DNA of 40,606 bases. It comes from JAZFYD01 sp036443405 (lineage in GTDB: Bacteria; Planctomycetota; PLA2). Positions 17,573 through 25,404 of this stretch are shown here, in pieces. The notes beneath the pieces were generated by a model that was given only the letters and a program-made list of their open reading frames with translations, was not told where the DNA came from and ran no database searches. Numbering within the stretch: position 1 is the stretch's first letter; every line of letters starts with the position of its first letter. The translations under genes were made by a program, and so were the position numbers. The stretch is taken from contig JAZFYD010000184.1 in the NCBI GenBank assembly GCA_036443405.1, positions 1 through 40,606 of the forward strand, given 5' to 3'.

Positions 17573-18664
17573 TCACGCACGGATCCCGGTCACCCGCGGA
17601 TCCTTGGCGAGGATCTCCTCCATCCGGGCGCGGCACGCTTCGTTGATTTGACGCGCTACGCGGCGGTAGATGCGCAGGGAACACCCGATCGGGTCCTGGA
17701 TGTCCTCCCCGTCAGGCGACAGGAGTTGCAACTTTTTGGGATCTTCCTTGAAGTGCGGCTGCAGCAGGTTGACGTGGTTACGGGCGAGCGCGTAAACCAC
17801 CTTCGCTTCGCGCAGGAGCGGCACGCTGAGCGGGCGGCTGCGATGTTGGGTGATGTCGACACCGAGTTCGGCGCCGGTCATGACGGAGTGTTCGGAGGCG
17901 GGTTCGCCCGGCAGGCCCATGGTCCCGCACGACGCGAACCGGAATCCGTGCCCCACGACCTCGTCCGACTCGCAGCGAAGAAGGCGCGAGGCCTCGTGGC
18001 GCAGCAGAGCCTCGCCGAGCGGGCTGCGGCAGATGTTCCCCGTGCACGCGACGACATAGAGATCCGTCGCTGCCCGCAGGATTTCGGACTCTGGCACCGC
18101 GCCGGAACGCAGGATCCGGAAGCGCCGGTCGTCACAATGCACCACGCTCGAAGCGCGGCCGCCGGGGGACCGGCCCGAGTCGAGGATCAGGTCGACATGC
18201 TTGCCAACCGCCGCGGCGACCGCAGCAGCGTTCAGGGCCGCGGGCGCGCCCGAGCGGTTGGCGCTCGTCTGGAGGAGCGGGGTGCCGGCCTCGCGTGCCA
18301 GGACGCGCGGTAGCGTCTCCGAGGGCAGCCTCAGGCCGACCAGGACTCCGTCCGGATCCGGGACGACAAGCGTGACCGGGCCGGGCCAGAACGCGTCGGC
18401 CAGTCTCTCCGCCAGGGGCGGCAAACCGGGAAGGTACTGGGTGAGGGATTCGCGGGTGGGCAGGAGATAGGCGCAGGCCTTCTCGGCGTTTCTGCCCTTT
18501 GCGGAGTAGAGTTTCGCGCGCGCATCCGGGTTGCTCGCGTCGGCCGCCAACCCGTACACAGTTTCGGTGGGGAACCCGACGATGCCGCCTTCGAGCAGGA
18601 CACGAACGGCTTCCCGCATCACTTTGCGGCTGGGATCGGTGGCCTTGACTCGCAGTGCCCGCAC
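17573..18664 (-). CDS. tsaC: fusion: Sua5/YrdC threonylcarbamoyl-AMP synthase + low-molecular-weight protein phosphatase
   Basis: One 363-residue protein carries two enzymes. Residues 1 to about 190 are a YrdC/Sua5 domain: GGIVGFPTETVYGLAADA, the nucleotide-binding KGRNAEKACAYLL, WPGPVTLV, and TSANRSG (133-139). It makes threonylcarbamoyl-AMP for the t6A37 modification of tRNA. Residues about 200-355 are a low-molecular-weight phosphatase: P-loop CTGNICRS (C207, R213, S214) and the general acid Asp324 in DPIG. Ile211 occupies the position where Thr marks the arginine phosphatase YwlE, so tyrosine phosphatase-like activity is more likely. The start is GTG at 18664 with no SD; TATAAA lies 10 nt upstream. 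It is the first gene of the minus-strand group with rpiB and the pseudokinase. Confidence 0.92.
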   Translation of the reverse strand: MRALRVKATDPSRKVMREAVRVLLEGGIVGFPTETVYGLAADASNPDARAKLYSAKGRNAEKACAYLLPTRESLTQYLPGLPPLAERLADAFWPGPVTLVVPDPDGVLVGLRLPSETLPRVLAREAGTPLLQTSANRSGAPAALNAAAVAAAVGKHVDLILDSGRSPGGRASSVVHCDDRRFRILRSGAVPESEILRAATDLYVVACTGNICRSPLGEALLRHEASRLLRCESDEVVGHGFRFASCGTMGLPGEPASEHSVMTGAELGVDITQHRSRPLSVPLLREAKVVYALARNHVNLLQPHFKEDPKKLQLLSPDGEDIQDPIGCSLRIYRRVARQINEACRARMEEILAKDPRVTGIRA

Positions 18665-18674
18665 GTCTGCCCGG

Positions 18675-18680
18675 TTTATA
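18675..18680 (-). promoter_or_regulatory. putative -10 element TATAAA for the Sua5-phosphatase fusion
   Basis: On the minus strand TATAAA ends 10 nt before the GTG start at 18664, leaving a leader of only a few bases. No SD is present. It lies in the 89-nt divergent region shared with the hemX-like gene, whose own -10 candidate points the other way. Confidence 0.4.
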
Positions 18681-18738
18681 CCGCTTCATCACCCCGCCGG
18701 CGGGAAACGGGCGAAATTCGCAATATCGGGCTGGGCCG

Positions 18739-18744
18739 TAAAAT
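18739..18744 (+). promoter_or_regulatory. putative -10 element TAAAAT for the hemX-hemA operon
   Basis: TAAAAT is followed by CTGAGGGCT and the TTG start candidate at 18754 (9 nt). An in-frame TTG at 18760 would place GAGG about 9 nt upstream. Either way the leader is extremely short. Confidence 0.45.
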
Positions 18745-18753
18745 CTGAGGGCT

Positions 18754-19635
18754 TTGATTTTGGCATCACTGTTCGTCGACGTGCCGGGGGTTTTCTTCCT
18801 GGCCGCGCAGCCGCCCGCGCTGATCGCGGGCCTGCTCTACGTCGCGTTCGGCGCGTTTTTCGGCGCGAGCGTCGTCGCGCTCAACGTCGCTCGTGGCAAG
18901 CGAAAGGGAAAACCGCTGCGGTCGATGCTTCGTGCGGGTGCGGGCGCTTTGCTCTGCGCGACCCTCGCAACGGCGTGGCACGCGACGGACTTCCCGACAT
19001 CGGCCAAACATCAAGTGCTGTTGCTCGCCACAACGGGCCTCGCGCTGGTTCACTGGCTGTTGGACCGGAAGAGCCCGCAGGTGTTGTTTCGGGCGGTGGC
19101 CGCGCCGAACCTCGCGCTCCTGTGCCTCTTCACGATCTTGCTGTGGCCGGGTGAAACAGCCGCGGTCGGTTCGGAACGCACGCTCGGGTTGGTGCTGCAC
19201 GTCATGCTCGCGGTCTTCGGGCTGGTCGCGTTCACGTTCGCGGCATCCATGGGCGGCCTCTACCTATGGCAGATCCGCCTCCTGAAGACCGACCCGTCCG
19301 CCGCGCTGACGCAGGCGGGGCCGTCGCTCGAGACGCTGGACCGGATCAACTTCCGAGCGGTGGTCTTTGGCTTTCCGTTTCTCGCGTTGAGCGTGTTGGG
19401 CGGGTGGCTGTTCGTCGCGGAAAAGAACCTGTCGTTGTGGGAATGGGCGCTCGACCCGACGGTGATCGCGGCACTGGCCGGTCTCCTGGTCTACCTGGCG
19501 CTGTTTTTCGCGCGCGGATTCCTGGGTTGGTACGGCCGTCGGATTGCGTGGCTGACGGTGTTGGGTTTTCTGTTCGTCGTGGTCGGGACCATCGTCGCGG
19601 GGTTCTGCACCAGCGACTCGGTGATGCACCAGTGA
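18754..19635 (+). CDS. HemX/CcsA-like cytochrome c assembly family membrane protein
   Basis: The 293-residue protein has about eight hydrophobic helices. Its C-terminal half resembles the CcsA/HemX (cytochrome c assembly) family: LHVMLAVFGLVAFTFAASMGGLYLWQIRLLK, then LDRINFRAVVFGFPFLALSVLGGW and the terminal FLGWYGRRIAWLTVLGFLFVVVGTIV. Its position immediately before hemA, overlapping by GTGA, is the classical hemX-hemA arrangement, where HemX is thought to influence the level of glutamyl-tRNA reductase. The lack of a clear tryptophan-rich WWD segment argues against a full haem lyase. The start is TTG at 18754 or 18760; both follow the -10 candidate at 18739. A CcsA-type role in haem handling cannot be excluded. 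Confidence 0.8.
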   Translation: MILASLFVDVPGVFFLAAQPPALIAGLLYVAFGAFFGASVVALNVARGKRKGKPLRSMLRAGAGALLCATLATAWHATDFPTSAKHQVLLLATTGLALVHWLLDRKSPQVLFRAVAAPNLALLCLFTILLWPGETAAVGSERTLGLVLHVMLAVFGLVAFTFAASMGGLYLWQIRLLKTDPSAALTQAGPSLETLDRINFRAVVFGFPFLALSVLGGWLFVAEKNLSLWEWALDPTVIAALAGLLVYLALFFARGFLGWYGRRIAWLTVLGFLFVVVGTIVAGFCTSDSVMHQ

Positions 19636-20873
19636 GCACGCTCCTGCTGTGTGGCCTCAATCACAAGACGGCCTCGGTCGAATTGCGCGAACGGTGCGCC
19701 GGCATCCTTCAGGCCGAGTTGAAGGAGCTCTGCGCCGAGCATGGCGAGATCGCGCTGCTGTCGACGTGCAACCGCGTGGAGGCCTATGCGGTCGGCGGCC
19801 CCAGCGCGGACGAACTTCGCGCGTTTTTTGCGCGTCGCGGCGAGATGGACGATGCCGAGGCCGCCGAACACCTCTACGTGCGTGAAGGCCGAAACGCGGC
19901 CAAGCACCTCTTCTTTGTCGCCAGCAGTCTCGACAGCCTCGTTGTGGGCGAGACGCAGATTCGCGCGCAGGTGAAGGAGGCCTACGCCTCGGCCCAGGAA
20001 ACGGGTGCGGTCGGGCCTGTCCTGCACCAACTCTTCCAGGCAGCGCTCCGCGTGAGCAAGGAGATCGCCGAAACCACCGGTGTGGGCCGCGGGACCGTCT
20101 CGGTCGCCGGCGCGGCCGCGGATTTGGCCGAGCGTGTGTTTGGAAAACTCTCGAATGCGTGTGTCGGGGTTCTCGGGGCCGGCGATACGGCCGAACTCGT
20201 GGTGGGTCACATGCAACGCCGGGGCGTCGAGCGCGTGTCGGTGTTCAACCGCACACCGGAGCGCGCCCACGAACTGGCGGCCAAACACAACGGCGCCGGC
20301 CACGCGTTGTCGGATCTCGCGGGACGGCTGCATGAACTCGACGTGATCGTGGCGGCGGCTGGCGACACGGAGCCGATCTTGACCGCGCCGATGGTGCGTC
20401 GCGCCATTGGCAAACGGCGCGGGCGCCCGATCGTGATGGTGGACATCGCGGTGCCGCGCGCCGTCGACCCGGCGGTCGATTCCATCGACAACGCGTACCG
20501 CTACGACATGGACGCGCTGACGGACGTGACCATGGACGCGCTGCGCCTTCGACGCCGGGACTTCCTGCACTGCTGCACGCTGATCGACGCGGCCGCGCTG
20601 CGCCTCGATGCGGGCGAGCGGGGCATGCGCGTCGGGAAGACGATTCAGGAGCTCGAATCCCACTACCGCGAGGTCGGGGACAGGGAGCTGGAGCAGCTGG
20701 AGCGTCGGCTTCCGGACCTGAACGACGACGAGCGCGAGCATCTGCGGCGGTCGATCCACCGCCTCGTGCGCAAGTTCCTCCACGTGCCCGTGCGTGCGTT
20801 GCGCGACGGGGGCGCCCAGACGTCCGACGCGCTGAAGCGCGCGGTCAGCCGGTCGAAGTCCGACGACGAGTGA
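19632..20873 (+). CDS. hemA: glutamyl-tRNA reductase HemA
   Basis: The 413-residue protein makes glutamate-1-semialdehyde from glutamyl-tRNA, the first step of C5 tetrapyrrole synthesis. Motifs: GLNHKTASVELRE (8-20), catalytic Cys46 in LLSTCNRVEAYA, and SLDSLVVGETQIRAQVKEAY. The NADPH domain holds VGVLGAGDTAELVVGHMQRRG and VFNRTPERAHEL; the dimerisation domain is at the C-terminus (LRRSIHRLVRKFLHVPVRALRDG). The start is GTG at 19632, overlapping the hemX-like stop; the open frame extends upstream but inside the previous gene. The stop overlaps the next gene start (GTGA). Four consecutive overlapping genes indicate one transcript with coupled translation. Confidence 0.97.
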   Translation: MSTLLLCGLNHKTASVELRERCAGILQAELKELCAEHGEIALLSTCNRVEAYAVGGPSADELRAFFARRGEMDDAEAAEHLYVREGRNAAKHLFFVASSLDSLVVGETQIRAQVKEAYASAQETGAVGPVLHQLFQAALRVSKEIAETTGVGRGTVSVAGAAADLAERVFGKLSNACVGVLGAGDTAELVVGHMQRRGVERVSVFNRTPERAHELAAKHNGAGHALSDLAGRLHELDVIVAAAGDTEPILTAPMVRRAIGKRRGRPIVMVDIAVPRAVDPAVDSIDNAYRYDMDALTDVTMDALRLRRRDFLHCCTLIDAAALRLDAGERGMRVGKTIQELESHYREVGDRELEQLERRLPDLNDDEREHLRRSIHRLVRKFLHVPVRALRDGGAQTSDALKRAVSRSKSDDE

Positions 20874-21667
20874 GCATCGAGATGGCCCAAAGCCCGGAGC
20901 AAATGGATCAGGACCCGGAGAAACAGGTGGATCCGCGCGGCTCGGAATTCTCGAAACGATCCGGCGGGCCGGCCCCTTCGGCGCTCGAGTTCCTGGGAAC
21001 CTTGGCCGGCGGTCTCGTGCACGAGATCAAGAACCCGCTCTCGACGCTCTCGATCAACCTCACGTTGTTGAAAGAGGATCTCGCGGCAGCGCAAGCGGGG
21101 CCGACGATGCTCAAGCGCGTCGACCGCATCGAAGCCGAAGTGCAACGCCTCGATACGCTTCTGGAGGAGTTCCTGCGTTTCTCGGGGATCCGCCACCTCG
21201 ACCGTGCCCCGCACGACTTTGCCCGCGTGATCGCCGAACTCGTGGAGTTCCTGCGGCCCGGCTTCGAACGCGACGGGGTCACGCTCACCGCCGAGGTCGA
21301 GCCGGTGATCGTTCGTGCGGACATCGGCTTGTTGAAGCAGGCGCTCTTGAACCTGCTCCTGAACGCCAAACAGTCCATCGACGGCGACGGAAGCGTGGAG
21401 ATCCTCGGCCGACGGGACGGTTCGCGCTTGCGCCTCGAGATCCGCGACAACGGAAGCGGTATCAAACCCGACGAGCTCGACCGTGTCTTCGAGGTCTACT
21501 ACTCGGCGTCGAAGGAAGGCTCGGGGCTCGGCCTGCCGATCGCGCGCCGTGTCGCGGAAGAGCACGGCGGCACGTTGGAACTCGAATCGGTCGTCGGTTC
21601 GGGAACGATTGTCACCGTGACGCTGCCCATCCATGCCCTCGAAGGGGACGATCCGTGCCCCGCCTGA
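20870..21667 (+). CDS. soluble histidine kinase, NtrB-like
   Basis: The 265-residue kinase has no membrane helix. HisKA starts at about residue 38 with phospho-acceptor His51 in LAGGLVHEIKNPLSTLSINL. The HATPase domain has an N box (LKQALLNLLLNAKQSI), G1 (RDNGSGI) and G2 (GSGLGLPIARRVAEEHGG). The first 37 residues are polar and too short for a PAS or GAF sensor, so the input must come from a partner protein or this region itself. The start is GTG at 20870 overlapping the hemA stop; ATG at 20882 is the alternative. It overlaps the downstream regulator by 13 nt, making them a cognate pair. The kinase type (short, soluble, HEIKNPL) fits partners of sigma54 activators. Confidence 0.93.
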   Translation: MSIEMAQSPEQMDQDPEKQVDPRGSEFSKRSGGPAPSALEFLGTLAGGLVHEIKNPLSTLSINLTLLKEDLAAAQAGPTMLKRVDRIEAEVQRLDTLLEEFLRFSGIRHLDRAPHDFARVIAELVEFLRPGFERDGVTLTAEVEPVIVRADIGLLKQALLNLLLNAKQSIDGDGSVEILGRRDGSRLRLEIRDNGSGIKPDELDRVFEVYYSASKEGSGLGLPIARRVAEEHGGTLELESVVGSGTIVTVTLPIHALEGDDPCPA

Positions 21668-22992
21668 CGTTGCTCGTCATCGACGACGACCCGGCGCACG
21701 TGCAGGCGGTGGTCGAGATCGCGGAACGCGCGGGTTTTCGGACGGTGCAGGCGCACTCCGGCACCGAGGGCATCGAGCGCCTGCGAAACGACGCGATCGA
21801 TCTGGTGGTCACCGATCTCGCGATGCGTGACCGTTCGGGGCTCGATGTCATCGCCGCGGCGCATTCGTTGGGTGCCGCACGGCCGGAGGTCGTTGTGGTC
21901 ACGGGCTACGGAAGCGAGGACGCCGCGCCCGCCGTGCGACGAGCCGGAGCCGCGGCGTATCTGACCAAGCCGCTTTCCGTCGAGATGCTGCGCTCGGTGC
22001 TGGATCGCCTCCGGTCGGAGACGGAGCGCAGGCGCGGATTGACGTCGGGCGGTGCAACGATGAGCCGCATCGGCGGGATGGTCGGCCGTTCCGAGGCGAT
22101 GCGCCGGGTGTTCGAGCTTGTGGAGCGTGTCGCGGACAGTCACGCAACGGTGCTGATCCAGGGCGAGTCCGGCACCGGCAAGGAACTCGTCGCACGTGCG
22201 CTGCACGACGGTTCGCCTCGACGGGCGGGCCGGTTTGTCGCCGTGAACTGTGCCGCGCTGTCCGCCGGGTTGTTGGAGAGCGAGCTTTTCGGCCACGACA
22301 AAGGAGCGTTCACCGGGGCGCACACGTCGCGCGTCGGACGCTTCGAGGCGGCCGACGGTGGAACGCTGTTTCTGGACGAAGTGAGCGAGATGGACCCGCA
22401 ACTCCAGGCGAAACTGCTGCGCGCGGTGGAGGAACGTGAGATCGTCCGGGTCGGTTCCAACGATCCCATCCCGATCGACGTTCGGTTGGTGGCCTCGACG
22501 AACCGGAAACTGAAGGAACTGGTCGATGCCGGTGAGTTTCGAGCGGATCTCTACTATCGTCTGCACGTGGTGAACCTGCTGGTTCCGCCGCTTCGGGATC
22601 GCATCGGCGACATCCCGCTTCTGGTCGAGCATTTCTGTCGCGAGCTTGCGCGCGAGCATCACAGGGAAGCACCGGTGGTGGAGCCGGAGGTCGTGCAGCA
22701 TCTGGCCGCGATGGCGTGGCCGGGAAACGTGCGGGAACTGCGCAACGCGTTGGAGACCCTGCTGATCACGACGGTTGGACCGCGCATCGCTCTGTGCGAT
22801 CTACCCGGGGATCCGGGGACGCGGCCGGTGGACCGTGTGGCGCCGCTGACCATGCGACCGCTGGCGGAGGTGGAACGGGACCTGATAACCAACACGCTGC
22901 GCGACGTCGGTGGCAACCGCGCGCGGGCGGCGGAAGCGCTCGGAATCTCCGCGCGCACTCTGTACCGGAGGATCAAGGAGCTGAATCTCTAG
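21655..22992 (+). CDS. sigma54-dependent response regulator, NtrC family
   Basis: The 445-residue activator has the full NtrC layout. The receiver domain (1 to about 120) has Asp10/Asp11 and phospho-acceptor Asp54 in VVTDLAMRDRSG. The AAA+ domain (about 145-380) has Walker A GESGTGKE (170-177), the sigma54-contact loop GAFTGA (217-222), Walker B-like GGTLFLDEVSEM, and MAWPGNVRELRNALE. The Fis-type HTH is at the C-terminus (GGNRARAAEALGISARTLYRRIKEL). It opens promoters bound by sigma54 RNA polymerase when phosphorylated. The start is GTG at 21655 inside the kinase gene end. A 15-bp palindrome overlaps its stop codon, and a sigma54 promoter match stands before dnaK 140 nt downstream, making dnaK a candidate target. 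Confidence 0.95.
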   Translation: MPRLTLLVIDDDPAHVQAVVEIAERAGFRTVQAHSGTEGIERLRNDAIDLVVTDLAMRDRSGLDVIAAAHSLGAARPEVVVVTGYGSEDAAPAVRRAGAAAYLTKPLSVEMLRSVLDRLRSETERRRGLTSGGATMSRIGGMVGRSEAMRRVFELVERVADSHATVLIQGESGTGKELVARALHDGSPRRAGRFVAVNCAALSAGLLESELFGHDKGAFTGAHTSRVGRFEAADGGTLFLDEVSEMDPQLQAKLLRAVEEREIVRVGSNDPIPIDVRLVASTNRKLKELVDAGEFRADLYYRLHVVNLLVPPLRDRIGDIPLLVEHFCRELAREHHREAPVVEPEVVQHLAAMAWPGNVRELRNALETLLITTVGPRIALCDLPGDPGTRPVDRVAPLTMRPLAEVERDLITNTLRDVGGNRARAAEALGISARTLYRRIKELNL

Positions 22993-23003
22993 CCAATGGC
23001 TAG
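22989..23003. promoter_or_regulatory. 15-bp perfect palindrome, possible activator binding site
   Basis: CTAGCCA-A-TGGCTAG overlaps the stop codon of the sigma54 activator gene. It lies about 164 bp upstream of the transcription start predicted for dnaK, a usual distance for an enhancer of an NtrC-type protein. A second dyad, GTCCTG...CAGGAC (23018-23023 and 23048-23053), lies between it and the promoter. Function is inference. Confidence 0.4.
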
Positions 23004-23133
23004 GAAAGCAGTCGATCGTCCTGTCAGGCAGCTGTTGCTCGTCGTGTCAGGACGGCAGGATCGGTGGGCCACACATCGGTCCGGATGGCTGTAAGTCACT
23101 GGTAGTCCGCCACTTAACGCCTGTGCCTGTCAC

Positions 23134-23148
23134 TGGCACCGTGGTTGC
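23134..23148 (+). promoter_or_regulatory. sigma54 (-24/-12) promoter match upstream of dnaK
   Basis: TGGCAC (23134-23139), five bases, then TTGC (23145-23148) gives GG and GC separated by exactly ten bases, the sigma54 rule. The predicted start near 23160 is only one or two bases before the dnaK ATG at 23162. The upstream gene encodes a sigma54 activator. The direct repeat GTCACTGG occurs at 23095-23102 and again at 23129-23136. Confidence 0.6.
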
Positions 23149-23161
23149 GATACCGATCGGC

Positions 23162-25078
23162 ATGGCAAAGACAACCGACAAAGTCATCGGCATCGACCTG
23201 GGCACCACGAACTCCGTGGTTGCGATTTTCGAGGGCGGCAAGCCCGAGGTGATCAGTAACCCCGAGGGCGGGCGCACGACACCGTCCGTCGTCGCATTCA
23301 CCGACTCGGGTGAGCGCCTCGTCGGCCAAGCCGCGAAGCGGCAGGCGATCGTCAACCCCAGACGAACCATCGCGTCCATCAAGCGTTTCATGGGCCGCCG
23401 GCACGAAGAGGTTGGGGACGAAGAGAAGCAACACCCTTACGAGATCGTGGGCGGCCCCAAGGATCCCGTGAAGGTCCGTGTGGACGACAACGAGTACACG
23501 CCGCCGGAGCTTTCGGCGATGGTGCTCCAGTACCTGAAGTCCGCGTCGGAGGACTATCTCGGCGCCGAGGTGACCAAGGCAGTCATCACGGTGCCCGCGT
23601 ATTTCAACGACGCACAGCGGCAAGCCACCAAGGACGCCGGCACCATCGCCGGCCTCGAGGTGCTCCGGATCATCAACGAGCCGACCGCATCGTCCCTCGC
23701 CTACGGCCTTGATAAGCGCAACAGCGGCAAGATCGCGGTCTACGACTTCGGTGGCGGAACGTTTGACATCTCGATTCTCGACATCACCGACGGCGTGTTC
23801 GACGTGCTCGCGACCAACGGCGACACGCACCTCGGCGGCGACGACGTCGATAAGGCACTGATCGACCACGTGGCGGCCGAGTTCAAAAAGGACCACGGCA
23901 TCGATCTCCGCGAGGACCAGATGGCCCTGCAGCGCCTCAAGGAGGCTTGCGAGAAGGCCAAGTGCGAACTCTCCTCGTCGCTCTCCACCGACATCAACCT
24001 GCCGTTCATCTCGATGGACCGGGCCGGCCCGAAGCATCTCACGATGACGATGAGCCGAGCCAAGTTCGAGCAGATCATCGACGGTCTGGTCGAGCGCACC
24101 CGCGGACCGTGCATCAGCGCGCTGAAGGACTCGGGTCTCCGCTCCGGCGAGATCGACGAAGTCATCCTGGTCGGTGGATCCACGCGCATGCCGATCGTGC
24201 AGGCGCTCGTGAAGGAGATCTTCGGCAAGGAGCCGAACAAGTCGGTCAACCCGGATGAGGCGGTCGGTTTGGGCGCTGCGGTCCAGGGTGCGGTCCTGAG
24301 CGGCGACGAGGAGGTGAAGGACATTCTCCTCCTCGACGTGTCCCCGCTGACGCTGGGCATCGAGACCGAAGGTGGCGTGATGACGTCGCTCATCGAGCGC
24401 AACACGACGATTCCGACCAAGAAGCAGCAGGTCTTCTCGACGGCGCAGGACAACCAGCCGTCGGTCGACATCCACGTGCTGCAGGGCGAACGCCCGATGT
24501 CCATCGACAACCGCACGCTCGGCAAGTTCATGCTCGACGGAATTCCCACCGCGCCGCGCGGCATGCCGCAGATCGAGGTCACGTTCGACATCGACGCCAA
24601 CGGCATCCTGAACGTTTCGGCGAAGGATCTCGGCACCGACAAGGAGCAGAGCATCCGCATCGAGTCCTCCTCAGGCCTTTCCAAGGAAGAGGTCGAGAAG
24701 ATGCGCCAGGACGCGGAGGCCCACACCGACGAGGATCAGAAGCGCAAGGAGTTGGTCGAGGCCCGCAACCAGGCCGAGCAGCTTCACTACACCGTGAAGA
24801 AGACGGTGAGCGAGCACGGCGACAAGGCTTCCGACGCCGAGAAGGCGGACATCGAGGAGAAGGGCAAGAAGCTCGACGAAGTGCTCAAGAGCGACGACAC
24901 GGCGGCGATCAAGACCGCGATGGAAGAGCTCATGCGCGCGAGCCACAAGCTCGCCGAGGCTGTCTACAAGCAGCAGGGACCGGCCGAAGGCGCGGCGCCC
25001 GAAGCGGCTCCCGAGGGGCCCGACGCCACCGAGGACGGCGAGCGCATCATCGACGTGGAGCACACCGAGAAGAGCTAA
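23162..25078 (+). CDS. dnaK: molecular chaperone DnaK (Hsp70)
   Basis: The 638-residue cytoplasmic ATP-dependent folding chaperone has canonical features. It begins MAKTTDKVIGIDLGTTNS with the phosphate-1 loop. ITVPAYFNDAQRQATKDAG, RIINEPTASSLAYGLD, VYDFGGGTFDISILD and ILVGGSTRMPIVQALV mark the nucleotide-binding domain (to about 385). LLLDVSPLTLGIETEGG is the linker and start of the substrate domain, and a helical lid follows from about 505. The C-terminus is Ala/Pro/Glu rich and ends IIDVEHTEKS. The open frame reaches back to a GTG at 23123, but that lies in the promoter region and the family start is at 23162. No CIRCE element or grpE/dnaJ neighbour is visible; a sigma54 promoter match precedes it. 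A terminator follows. Confidence 0.98.
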   Translation: MAKTTDKVIGIDLGTTNSVVAIFEGGKPEVISNPEGGRTTPSVVAFTDSGERLVGQAAKRQAIVNPRRTIASIKRFMGRRHEEVGDEEKQHPYEIVGGPKDPVKVRVDDNEYTPPELSAMVLQYLKSASEDYLGAEVTKAVITVPAYFNDAQRQATKDAGTIAGLEVLRIINEPTASSLAYGLDKRNSGKIAVYDFGGGTFDISILDITDGVFDVLATNGDTHLGGDDVDKALIDHVAAEFKKDHGIDLREDQMALQRLKEACEKAKCELSSSLSTDINLPFISMDRAGPKHLTMTMSRAKFEQIIDGLVERTRGPCISALKDSGLRSGEIDEVILVGGSTRMPIVQALVKEIFGKEPNKSVNPDEAVGLGAAVQGAVLSGDEEVKDILLLDVSPLTLGIETEGGVMTSLIERNTTIPTKKQQVFSTAQDNQPSVDIHVLQGERPMSIDNRTLGKFMLDGIPTAPRGMPQIEVTFDIDANGILNVSAKDLGTDKEQSIRIESSSGLSKEEVEKMRQDAEAHTDEDQKRKELVEARNQAEQLHYTVKKTVSEHGDKASDAEKADIEEKGKKLDEVLKSDDTAAIKTAMEELMRASHKLAEAVYKQQGPAEGAAPEAAPEGPDATEDGERIIDVEHTEKS

Positions 25079-25104
25079 CCGGAAGCTCGTTGATCCGAAC
25101 TCAC

Positions 25105-25138
25105 AAGGGGGCGCGCCTAAAAAGGTGCGCCCCCTTTT
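25105..25138 (+). terminator. rho-independent terminator of dnaK
   Basis: A 14-bp stem (AAGGGGGCGCGCCT with AGGTGCGCCCCCTT, one G-U pair) closes a loop of four A and is followed by T residues, 26 nt after the dnaK stop. Confidence 0.9.
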
Positions 25139-25157
25139 CGTGCCCGGACCGAGTTCC

Positions 25158-25391
25158 CTACGAGGATGTGTCCGTACGCGTGACGATGTCCATCTCGTAG
25201 AACAGGACCATCTTCGCGTTGAGCGTGATCGCGTGCATCGTGCCGCGGATCTCGCCCTCTTTGAGGATGTAGATCAGATCGTCCTCGACCTTTTCGACCG
25301 GGCCCTGCACATAGCCGCGATCGCCGCCGCCGAGATAGAAGCGGACCTTCTTGCCCTTGAGTTCGTGAACGGCGGAGATGAACTTGCTCAT
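25158..25391 (-). CDS. small Hfq/Sm-like protein (tentative)
   Basis: This 77-residue conserved-looking protein has no firm family assignment. Its strand pattern follows Hfq: FISAVHELKGKKVRFYLGGG, YVQGPVEKVEDDLIYILKEG, then TMHAITLNAKMVLFYEMD. The Sm1-like part (V.FYL..G....G.VE....D.I.IL) and an HAI triplet at 53-55, where Hfq has KHAIS, are suggestive. Gln8 and the Tyr-Lys-His triad of enteric Hfq are not exactly conserved. If real, it would be an RNA-binding ring protein; otherwise a beta-barrel protein of unknown role. The ATG at 25391 has AAGGA about a dozen bases upstream. It lies 13 nt behind purN on the same strand, so it probably belongs to the purine operon. Confidence 0.6.
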   Translation of the reverse strand: MSKFISAVHELKGKKVRFYLGGGDRGYVQGPVEKVEDDLIYILKEGEIRGTMHAITLNAKMVLFYEMDIVTRTDTSS

Positions 25392-25404
25392 CGGTCGTTA
25401 GTCC

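Noticed and set aside
22993..23161. CIRCE (HrcA) operator before dnaK
   Set aside because: The TTAGCACTC-N9-GAGTGCTAA pattern is not present; the palindromes found there are different.
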